From: Candidatus Woesearchaeota archaeon
Lineage (GTDB): Archaea > Nanobdellota > Nanobdellia > Woesearchaeales > GCA-2687795
Assembly (NCBI GenBank): GCA_002687795.1
Contig: NZBG01000013.1
Span: forward strand, 1 to 10,598
DNA: 10,598 nt
Direction of reading: 5' to 3'
Program-made: the position numbers and the translations under genes
Notes under the pieces: model-generated
Database searches by the model: none
What the model was told of the DNA's origin: nothing
The model's input: the letters and a program-made list of their open reading frames with translations, nothing else
In this document: in pieces, positions 5,181 through 10,598 of the stretch
Layout: every line of letters starts with the position of its first letter
Numbering within the stretch: position 1 is the stretch's first letter

Positions 5181-6380
5181 TTATTTATCAGCATAAATCT
5201 CTACAACATCTCCGTTCTTGAGCTTATGGTCTCTGCCAATGGTTGTCTTAGTTTTTACATCAGCTGCCCTGATAAAATGGTCGCCAAAGTCTGTATGCAA
5301 TTTATAAGCAAAATCTAAGGCGGTTGAGTCAGGAGGCAGTAAGAAGCAGTCAGGCAGAACATTGCCTTTCTGGTCAGCTAATTTGTTTACACCACCGGGG
5401 AAGATAGCGATATATTTAAGGAGTTTGAAGACCGCTGAGTCCAGCACATCCTGGACGCCTGTGGTTTTGTATTTCTTCAGTATATTATCTTTAACAAATA
5501 ATAAGGCTTTTTTTTGCTTTTCGTTAAGCTTTGGCTCATCTTTTATAACAAAATCGCTCCCCCCAGGGATATAATCTATGAGCCCTGCTTTGGCTGCTTC
5601 CCTTAAAGCAAGCTCTGATTCTGCAGAGCAGGGGATTAGCATGTGTTCAGGGTATTTTTCCTTAAGCTTAGAGAAATTTTCCTCTGCTCCTTTCACATCA
5701 ATCTTGTTGCAGGCAATCACCATTGGTTTAGTAAGTTTCCTTAATTCTTTTGCAAGCTCAAAGAGTTCTTCCTCAGTCCATTGTATTACAGGCTTTGAGT
5801 CAAGCCCGTTTTTCTTGATTATGTCTTCAACCATGTTTTCATTGACGCCAAGGCCTGTTAATTGGTTGCCTAAAGCCTTGTGCACTTCTTTGTGGGTTTG
5901 CTGCACCTCTCTCGCGAACTTGTCCCAGCCTTTTTTTAGGATTCCTGCATACCAGTAATCCAATTCTTCTTCAAGAAATTTAATGTCATTCTCAGGATCA
6001 TAGCTCCCAGGAGCAACAGGCTCTCCTTTTTCGTTTGTTGAGCCAGAGATATCTATTACATGAATCAACACATCTGCCTGCCTTAGGTCATCAAGAAACT
6101 GGTTGCCCATGCCTTTGCCTTCATGCGCGCCGGGTACAAGGCCTGCAACATCAAGCATGTCAACAGGTACAAACCTTATATGGTTTATGCAGAACCCAAA
6201 GCGTGGGTTGCATTGCACTTTGAAGAACTTGTCAGCGCATTCAACCTTAACGAATCCTATTCCCTCATTTCTTGCAATTGTGGTGAATGGATATGGAGCA
6301 ATATCTACTTCAGCAAGGGTGCTAGCCTTAAAAAATGTGCTCTTTCCTGAAGATGGTTTCCCGACTAAGCCAATTTTCAT
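5181..6380 (-). CDS. ychF: Obg-family GTPase/ATPase YchF (OLA1), archaeal type
   Basis: A cytosolic P-loop NTPase linked to ribosome and stress functions. The 399-aa length suits archaeal YchF. Visible elements: G1 GKPSSGKS (7-14), the switch I region (about 28-40), G3 DVAGLVPGAHEGKGMGNQF (77-95), a coiled-coil-like helical insertion (about 130-215), NKID at the G4 position (225-228), SAE at G5 (252-254), and a C-terminal TGS domain (about 325-399; DFAYKLHTDFGDHF). Oddities: around switch I it reads APYPFTTIARN, whereas the truncated copy at 8038-8163 has ANYPFATIKPN, which I recall as nearer the family norm. It begins only 21 bp after the LAGLIDADG ORF stop codon, with no TATA box at the usual distance, so it probably depends on a promoter inside that ORF or on read-through. 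Gene identity is certain; the origin of this copy is not. Confidence 0.96.
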   Translation of the reverse strand: MKIGLVGKPSSGKSTFFKASTLAEVDIAPYPFTTIARNEGIGFVKVECADKFFKVQCNPRFGFCINHIRFVPVDMLDVAGLVPGAHEGKGMGNQFLDDLRQADVLIHVIDISGSTNEKGEPVAPGSYDPENDIKFLEEELDYWYAGILKKGWDKFAREVQQTHKEVHKALGNQLTGLGVNENMVEDIIKKNGLDSKPVIQWTEEELFELAKELRKLTKPMVIACNKIDVKGAEENFSKLKEKYPEHMLIPCSAESELALREAAKAGLIDYIPGGSDFVIKDEPKLNEKQKKALLFVKDNILKKYKTTGVQDVLDSAVFKLLKYIAIFPGGVNKLADQKGNVLPDCFLLPPDSTALDFAYKLHTDFGDHFIRAADVKTKTTIGRDHKLKNGDVVEIYADK

Positions 6381-6401
6381 ATTTTAGCACTTCTTATTTT
6401 T

Positions 6402-7895
6402 TCATTTCACCCTAATTGACCAATTATTAAAATTCTTAAATATGTTTATATAATGTTCCTCATCTTTAAATTTTTTGTTAATCACAAAAATTCTTATATC
6501 TTTATAAATTTTGTTTATGTCTTTTGTTCTATACGTCTTATTTTTTCTTTGACGTATTATGAGTTCTAGTATTCCTAAAAGCACATCTTGTTTGTCTAAG
6601 CCATTAAAATATTCGCTTCGCATACTAATCCTTGTACTTCTGATAAATCCCCCTATTTTTAGAAAATTGATTGCAGTTTCAATAGAATTCGACCTTAAAG
6701 CACTTAATCCTGACCAGTTTTTATCTTCTTTTATTACAAGCATATTTAATTTATTGATTTTACATAAATATTGTAATTCTTTTATCAGGGAGGGATGAGC
6801 GCAAGCTATTTTTAAAGATGGTGTGATTAAATTAGTCTTTTTGTCTAATGCTATTCCAATGCTTCCTTCAGTATTTGCCCAAAGTCTAATTGTAGTTTGT
6901 TGTTCTATATTCGGCCTTTCAAATAAATAGTTAATTGAAGGTTGTGGTTTGTTAAGATATTCTTTTGTTGTTTCATTTATTGGAGATGTTTTGAAAGTTG
7001 GGCATGTCTCTTTTATTTTTGACAATACTTTATCTGAAAAGTTATGTGTTGTTATAAATATTGATTTATATTTTAGTAAAAAAGAAGATGGCAGAAGCCC
7101 ATATTGAAAAAATAAGGCATCAGCCCAAATTTTGTGAAGCACTTCGCTTGCTCCTGAGAAAAACAATCTATTATTTGATTTTTCTCCTCCGTCAGATAAT
7201 AATAGAGGGACAATTACAGACTTTTCCAAATTGACTCCTAACTTAACCAAACTTTTTACTTCATTAGATAATGGAAATCTTAGAAATGTTTTTCTCTCAT
7301 ATATATAGAATGTTTTTAGGAGTTTATTTAACAAATATGAATATATGACTATTAATCCAGATTTCTTGAAGTAATTCTTGTCGATAGAAAAGTCACTTAG
7401 AACGTAATCTTTTATTTTTTGAGGAGTATCTTTTACTAAATAAGCTCTATCATGGCTAATAGGAATCAGATAATTTACAAGTTCAAACTTTGAAGGATCA
7501 ATAGGAATTTTTAATCTATTCTTTCCGTGATGTTTCCCGTAAGTAAATTTAGTACTCTTTATCATTTTGTACAATTCAACTTTGTCTATGTTTAATTTAT
7601 TTATGAGAAGTATCAATTTATCGAAGGGGAGAGATTTGCTATATGACTCCCAACCAATCCATGTCCTCAATGGTACGCCTATTAAATTGGATAATTCTCT
7701 TTGAGTTTTATTAGATCTATTTCTTATTGTTCTTAGAAATCCATTATCTAAAACTCTTAAATTAGATATTCTTTTTAAATCAAAATAACCTTCTTTTGTT
7801 AAATTTTCTTCATTGCATTTTATTCCTAAAGCATATACTGTTTTCTTATAGATTAAATTTTCAGAAATTGAGTTTATATTTTGAATCTTTTTCAT
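6402..7895 (-). CDS. Putative LAGLIDADG homing endonuclease with N-terminal HTH, 497 aa
   Basis: Two spaced motifs resemble the paired LAGLIDADG helices of a monomeric homing endonuclease: VIVPLLLSDGGE (about 227-238, acidic D235) and TIRLWANTEGSIG (335-347, acidic E343). The second is followed by LITPSLKIACAHPSLIKELQ, the usual strand-helix continuation (compare AGLFDTEGSIG-type motifs). The spacing of about 108 residues suits a two-domain enzyme. Residues about 54-104 form an XRE-like HTH (SNKTQRELSNLIGVPLRTWI). The rest is Lys-, Asn- and Ile-rich. Base composition is far more AT-rich than its neighbours: two sampled 60-bp lines have 9 and 14 G/C, against 22 in a ychF line. It lies between a truncated ychF and an intact ychF, all on one strand. 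No intein or intron borders are visible, so it would be a free-standing endonuclease. A LAGLIDADG-derived regulator without cleavage activity is the main alternative. Confidence 0.7.
   Translation of the reverse strand: MKKIQNINSISENLIYKKTVYALGIKCNEENLTKEGYFDLKRISNLRVLDNGFLRTIRNRSNKTQRELSNLIGVPLRTWIGWESYSKSLPFDKLILLINKLNIDKVELYKMIKSTKFTYGKHHGKNRLKIPIDPSKFELVNYLIPISHDRAYLVKDTPQKIKDYVLSDFSIDKNYFKKSGLIVIYSYLLNKLLKTFYIYERKTFLRFPLSNEVKSLVKLGVNLEKSVIVPLLLSDGGEKSNNRLFFSGASEVLHKIWADALFFQYGLLPSSFLLKYKSIFITTHNFSDKVLSKIKETCPTFKTSPINETTKEYLNKPQPSINYLFERPNIEQQTTIRLWANTEGSIGIALDKKTNLITPSLKIACAHPSLIKELQYLCKINKLNMLVIKEDKNWSGLSALRSNSIETAINFLKIGGFIRSTRISMRSEYFNGLDKQDVLLGILELIIRQRKNKTYRTKDINKIYKDIRIFVINKKFKDEEHYINIFKNFNNWSIRVK
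6445..6452 (-). promoter_or_regulatory. Possible ychF promoter inside the upstream ORF
   Basis: The minus strand reads TATATAAA within the last codons of the LAGLIDADG ORF, about 68 bp upstream of the ychF ATG. It would give a leader of about 40 nt. It is the best TATA match near the ychF start, but the region is AT-rich and chance matches are expected. Confidence 0.28.
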
Positions 7896-8037
7896 TTAAA
7901 TCATTAAATTATTTTTAGTGAAAAACTTCTCATAAGATTTTACGATTCTTGGAAAATTTTAATGAACGATGTTGAACATGAAGTCAAAGTGATTTATTAT
8001 GTCTAAAATATTCAGATAATTCAGTAGAAGTTTCTCT

Positions 8038-8163
8038 TTATTTATAAATGTTAGGCTTTATGGTTGCGAATGGATAGTTGGCTATCTCTACTTCTGCCAG
8101 CGTAGCTGCTTTGAAGAAAGTTGATTTCCCGCAATTTGGCTTTCCTACAATCCCTATTAACAT
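8038..8163 (-). pseudogene. ychF: Truncated ychF: first ~38 codons only
   Basis: The minus strand translates from ATG at 8163 to a 41-aa peptide ending at TAA (8040-8038). Its first 38 residues align without gaps to the N-terminus of the intact YchF encoded at 5181-6380, with 28 identities (74%) by hand count. It includes the P-loop GKPNCGKST, the shared FFKA and TLAEV segments, and switch I ANYPFATIKPN. Homology stops after TIKPN; the next three codons (IYK) and stop are unrelated. The DNA of the two copies differs at many third positions, so this is not a recent local duplication. A TATA-like box about 22 bp upstream survives, so a P-loop peptide might still be made. It looks like the 5' stump of the former resident ychF. 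Confidence 0.82.
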
Positions 8164-8261
8164 TTTATTACCCTTTTATCAATATAATCAATATGTATTC
8201 TCACAAACTTATCATAGTAATCCTTAATAGCATTTATAGTTTCCTTAATATTATCAGTTTC
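8157..8261 (-). other. Open stretch that may be a 3' gene remnant
   Basis: The minus strand is open for 34 codons with a protein-like composition (a helix-like KETINAIKDYYDKFVRIHI segment) and ends in TAA overlapping the first codons of the ychF remnant. It has no start codon, and a TGA lies immediately upstream in frame. It could be the tail of a gene once upstream of ychF, but it is short and overlaps the proposed TATA box, so chance is quite possible. Confidence 0.2.
8181..8189 (-). promoter_or_regulatory. TATA-like element before the truncated ychF
   Basis: The minus strand reads GATTATATT, centred about 22 bp upstream of the ATG at 8163, the same leaderless layout as other genes here. 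It is probably the original ychF promoter, now separated from the intact gene by about 1.8 kb. Confidence 0.35.
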
Positions 8262-8318
8262 TCAGTTCTGGTAAAAATAAGCTTATTTAATACGGCATAG
8301 TAGTGATAAATAGAAAGA

Positions 8319-8326
8319 TTTATATA
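8319..8326 (+). promoter_or_regulatory. TATA box of the serine protease gene
   Basis: TTTATATA is centred about 40 bp upstream of the ATG at 8363, predicting a start site near 8347 and a leader of roughly 15 nt. No Shine-Dalgarno sequence is evident in that leader. Confidence 0.45.
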
Positions 8327-8362
8327 GGGTTTCTGTAACCAATCCTATAGTGAAACATCATA

Positions 8363-9355
8363 ATGACTAAAGGAAAAGTACTATTAGTATCAGCAGCTCT
8401 TTTTGCTATGCTTGGTGGAGTTGCACTGGATAACCCAGGAAAGAATCAAGAAAATAATGCTATAGTTAGAGAGATTAATCAACAGTTTACTCTTGTTGAG
8501 AGATGTTCTCAGGAGGATATTGCCTCATTACAGGAAGTTCTTGATGTTCCTCAAAAAGCAGCTCCTAATGGAACTGTTGAAATTGTTATAAAAGACAGTC
8601 TATTCCCGCAGATTGCATACCATTTGGAGTTTTTGCATGATGAGGAAGCTGGGACTCTTGGCATAGCTTATCATGACCAGGGTGGTTCTACCCTTCTGAA
8701 TGACAGAGGATATTTTCTAACTGCATACCATGTTTTTGAAGAGTCTCTAAAAGAAAATGAAAAAGGAAATACAGGTCATTTTATGTTAATTTACAATACT
8801 GCTTTTGGTTTTGCTCTACCCGCAAGAACGCTTGTTTATTCAAAAGAGAAGGATATTTTATTAGGGAAAGTTGACCTGAGCAGAAGTTACCCAATAGAAA
8901 CCATAAAAATATCCTCTGGAGAGCCTGTATGGAAACGGGTTTTTGCATTGAATTATGATGATCAAGATTATGTTGCAGGTCCTCTTAGAAAACAATTATT
9001 AAATGATGAAGACCGTATTATATCATATAAAGATGGTAGATGGGTTTATGAGAATACAGGTGCACCAACAATAAACGAAATTGGTGAAGATATACGGTTA
9101 GGAGGCTTCTTGGGTAATATAGGAAGTCCACTATCTCCAGAAGGAAAACCAAACTGCGAACCTTGGGAGTCAATTGCTGTTTCTGAAGCAATACCAGGAG
9201 ACTCAGGAACAAGTGTTACAGATCCTACTGATAAAACATTGCTAGGAGTTGTAACTCAACGTAATGAAACGGTTGATAGGGAGAAAGTATGCATTTACAC
9301 AGATTTCAGGGCTATAAGAGAGATGATCCAGTATTACATGGATCAACATAAATAA
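8363..9355 (+). CDS. Exported trypsin-like serine protease, 330 aa
   Basis: A probable extracytoplasmic peptidase of the chymotrypsin/trypsin fold. Residues about 5-22 form a hydrophobic segment after a basic N-terminus (MTKGK), a signal peptide or N-terminal anchor. The catalytic triad can be read in order: His123 in GYFLTAYHV, Asp164 in KEKDILLGKV, and Ser281 in PGDSGTSV with the oxyanion glycine before it, followed by LLGVVTQRNE. About 100 residues between the leader and the His box have no recognised domain. No PDZ domain follows, so it is not a full HtrA/DegP. Cysteines at 48, 265 and 310 could allow one disulfide. It stands alone on the plus strand, flanked by the ychF remnant region and the convergent nrdG-like gene. 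The substrate is unknown; surface-protein processing or scavenging is possible. Confidence 0.85.
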   Translation: MTKGKVLLVSAALFAMLGGVALDNPGKNQENNAIVREINQQFTLVERCSQEDIASLQEVLDVPQKAAPNGTVEIVIKDSLFPQIAYHLEFLHDEEAGTLGIAYHDQGGSTLLNDRGYFLTAYHVFEESLKENEKGNTGHFMLIYNTAFGFALPARTLVYSKEKDILLGKVDLSRSYPIETIKISSGEPVWKRVFALNYDDQDYVAGPLRKQLLNDEDRIISYKDGRWVYENTGAPTINEIGEDIRLGGFLGNIGSPLSPEGKPNCEPWESIAVSEAIPGDSGTSVTDPTDKTLLGVVTQRNETVDREKVCIYTDFRAIREMIQYYMDQHK

Positions 9356-9378
9356 AGATTCATGGCTACTGCCAGATA

Positions 9379-10125
9379 TCATTCCCTTATCTTCACCCTC
9401 AGATTAGGATACTCTTTTAAGCAAAACTCTTTAAGGTTTTCTAAAAAGCTTTTTGATGCTGGCTGGATGTTTTTGAGGTTTTTGTCAACCAGCTCTTTTT
9501 GATTGTCAAACTGCTGGAAGACCCAAGTACAGTTTATTTCTTTGATTAATTCCCCAATGTTTAATATATCTTCTTTTTTGTAGACCAATGATGGCACAAT
9601 AACAGTCTTGATTTCTATCTCAACCTTGCCTTGGTGTTCTTTTAATATTTTTAAGGTTTGCTTGATGTTTTCTGTTATATCATCTGTTCTGGTAAAAAAG
9701 GTTTTTGATTTTGTGACATTGCTGAATAGTTCTGTATTTAATGATGATTTCATGTCTAAGGAGATGAAGTCTATTAGCTCCATGGAGAGCAGCTCTTTTA
9801 TAACATTGGGTTTTGAGCCATTGGTATCAAGGCCTATCTTAAGGTTTTGGTTTTTAAGGTTTTTAGCTAACGAGATTAGAGCAAGCCTTTGGAGGCATGG
9901 CTCCCCACCGGAGAATACTACTGCTTCTGCTATGTCAGTGTATTTGTTTACTTCGCTTGTTATTTTTTTTATGTCTGTTAAGAATTCCTGCTTAAATTCT
10001 AATAGCCCGGGGCTGTGGCAGTACCTGCATCTGAAGTCGCAACCTCCGAAAAAGATGACTGAGCTCAGCTTGCCAAACCATTTTGTGGTTGATAAGGGCA
10101 CTATCCCGCTTATGAAGGCTTGCAT
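9379..10125 (-). CDS. nrdG: Anaerobic ribonucleotide reductase activating protein-like radical SAM enzyme
   Basis: A 248-aa radical SAM activase, best matched to the NrdG2 type (TIGR02495 as I recall it). These enzymes use SAM and a 4Fe-4S cluster to make a glycyl radical on the class III ribonucleotide reductase NrdD. The cluster motif is CDFRCRYC (C29, C33, C36), preceded by the strand SSVIFFGGC and followed by HSPGLLEF. VVFSGGEPCLQ (70-79) supplies the GGEP motif that contacts SAM, and LKIGLDTNGS and FISLDMKS follow as barrel strands. It is longer than E. coli NrdG (~154 aa), as expected for this subgroup. No nrdD lies in the window, so activation of another glycyl-radical enzyme, or another substrate, cannot be excluded. 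The start lies 2 bp after the stop codon of the upstream small gene, indicating an operon. Confidence 0.88.
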   Translation of the reverse strand: MQAFISGIVPLSTTKWFGKLSSVIFFGGCDFRCRYCHSPGLLEFKQEFLTDIKKITSEVNKYTDIAEAVVFSGGEPCLQRLALISLAKNLKNQNLKIGLDTNGSKPNVIKELLSMELIDFISLDMKSSLNTELFSNVTKSKTFFTRTDDITENIKQTLKILKEHQGKVEIEIKTVIVPSLVYKKEDILNIGELIKEINCTWVFQQFDNQKELVDKNLKNIQPASKSFLENLKEFCLKEYPNLRVKIRE

Positions 10126-10127
10126 TT

Positions 10128-10454
10128 TTATGTTTTGTTCATTCTTGGATCTATCCAGTCCCCTTTTACTATGATGCTGTTGTTTAATACATCAGGAAGC
10201 GTATATTCTATGTCTCCGCATTTTACAAATATCCTGTCATTGCATATCGTGTGGTCTTGTTTGTCTTTGCATACAGCTTTTGTGTAGGTTGAGAAGACCA
10301 GCATGGAGTCATTTTCTGTGTTATTTTCTTCAGGAGTGTAGTTTTCTATTACTTCTTTTACTACAAACCCTGTGGGAAAGGTTATTTCATCTGTTAGTAA
10401 GTAGATGATAGCAATTGTTTCTATTATTACTAAAACGAGTAAAATCTTATTCAT
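10128..10454 (-). CDS. Small membrane-anchored or secreted protein, 108 aa
   Basis: Residues about 4-21 are a strongly hydrophobic N-terminal helix (LLVLVIIETIAIIYLL), followed by an exported-looking domain of about 85 residues rich in Asn, Glu and Thr. Three cysteines (in AVCKD, TICND and VKCGD) could bind metal or form a disulfide. There is no clear signal-peptidase site, so an N-terminal anchor is more likely. The start at 10454 is supported by a TATA box centred about 27 bp upstream. It is the first gene of a unit with the nrdG-like gene (2-bp gap). I recognise no family; a functional link to the activase is only suggested by the spacing. Confidence 0.7.
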   Translation of the reverse strand: MNKILLVLVIIETIAIIYLLTDEITFPTGFVVKEVIENYTPEENNTENDSMLVFSTYTKAVCKDKQDHTICNDRIFVKCGDIEYTLPDVLNNSIIVKGDWIDPRMNKT

Positions 10455-10475
10455 TTGAAAGGAGTGAGTGAGAGC

Positions 10476-10485
10476 ATTATAAAAA
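10476..10485 (-). promoter_or_regulatory. TATA box of the 108-aa gene / nrdG unit
   Basis: The minus strand reads TTTTTATAAT, centred about 27 bp before the ATG at 10454. No minus-strand Shine-Dalgarno site is present, so the transcript is probably leaderless. Confidence 0.5.
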
Positions 10486-10516
10486 TGTTTCTCAGTAAAG
10501 GCTGTGCTGAAACCCT

Positions 10517-10583
10517 AAGAAGTAATTTGCATAATGTAGTATTCTATCTACATTATAAGCAATTAACTTGCAAATTACTTCTT
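10517..10583. repeat. Long palindrome with internal hairpin near the window end
   Basis: A perfect 15-bp inverted repeat has arms at 10517-10531 (AAGAAGTAATTTGCA) and 10569-10583 (TGCAAATTACTTCTT). Inside it a second perfect repeat, ATAATGTAG (10531-10539) and CTACATTAT (10548-10556), can form a 9-bp stem with an 8-base loop, with a 12-base asymmetric segment before the outer 3' arm. A T6 run (10582-10587) follows on the plus strand. CTGTGC occurs on both sides (10502-10507 and 10588-10593). It could be a terminator for an unseen gene, a small non-autonomous mobile element or a protein-binding palindrome. Confidence 0.72.
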
Positions 10584-10598
10584 TTTTCTGTGCAGCAA

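Larger units (their letters stand above)
7896..8362. other. Intergenic region with gene remnants (no intact gene)
   Basis: This 467-bp gap holds, from left to right: an AT-rich stretch (7896-8037) with a weak TATA-like TAAAAATAATTT on the minus strand (7906-7917) that may serve the LAGLIDADG ORF and no recognisable coding; the 41-codon ychF remnant (8038-8163); an open minus-strand stretch (8157-8261); and the TATA box of the protease gene (8319-8326). Translating past the remnant's stop codon gives no further YchF-like sequence, so the homology ends sharply. Confidence 0.6.

Noticed and set aside
6402..7895. Intein or group I intron hosting the LAGLIDADG ORF within ychF
   Set aside because: The downstream ychF is complete from its own ATG and the stump is not continued in it; an intein would keep one open frame and an intron would leave a matching 3' exon, and neither is seen.
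8363..9355. HtrA/DegP assignment for the serine protease
   Set aside because: The triad is present, but there is no PDZ domain after it and the sequence ends about 50 residues after the catalytic serine.
10485..10598. Plus-strand ORF running off the window end from ATG 10485
   Set aside because: Thirty-eight codons open by chance are plausible; it runs through the palindrome, and the GGAG at 10461-10464 is about 20 nt away, too far to serve it.

Overview
The window most likely comes from a small-genome archaeon, probably a DPANN lineage such as Woesearchaeota or Pacearchaeota; that placement is inference. It rests on an archaeal-type YchF/OLA1 GTPase, a COG3620-type HTH-CBS regulator, AT-rich DNA, and a repeated promoter layout: TATA-like boxes centred about 22-28 nt upstream of start codons, with no Shine-Dalgarno site at those genes. 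Genes that are internal to an operon or have a leader (the 52-aa ORF after apt, and metK) carry AGGAGG-type ribosome-binding sites instead. Apt and MetK look bacterial in type, as is common for small archaeal genomes that acquired them.

Left edge (1-749): a GC-rich, heavily self-complementary stretch (1-239) that looks like part of a structured RNA or a folded recombination site. It directly follows an unrecognised 164-aa protein gene on the minus strand. Then (811-1527) a leaderless apt gene (adenine salvage) is followed by a ribosome-binding site and a 52-aa single-span membrane protein.

Regulatory pair (1533-3551): an HTH-CBS regulator on the minus strand is divergent from a radical SAM enzyme of unknown function. 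The ~99 bp between their leaderless starts holds two opposed TATA boxes with an imperfect inverted repeat between them. A hairpin and then metK (SAM synthesis) follow; a T-rich tract ends metK, convergent with a small AbrB-fold protein.

Centre (5181-8163, minus strand): the most interesting part. An intact ychF lies 21 bp downstream of a very AT-rich ORF with an N-terminal HTH and two LAGLIDADG-like motifs. On the far side of that ORF is a 41-codon remnant of a second, differently diverged ychF, with its start codon, P-loop and probable promoter intact, cut off just after switch I. This looks like a homing-endonuclease-linked replacement of the resident ychF.

Right side (8319-10598): a secreted or anchored trypsin-like serine protease (plus strand) converges on a two-gene minus-strand unit: a small membrane-anchored protein, then an NrdG-like radical SAM activase. 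The window ends in a long perfect palindrome of unknown role. No tRNA, rRNA, CRISPR array or transposase was recognised.
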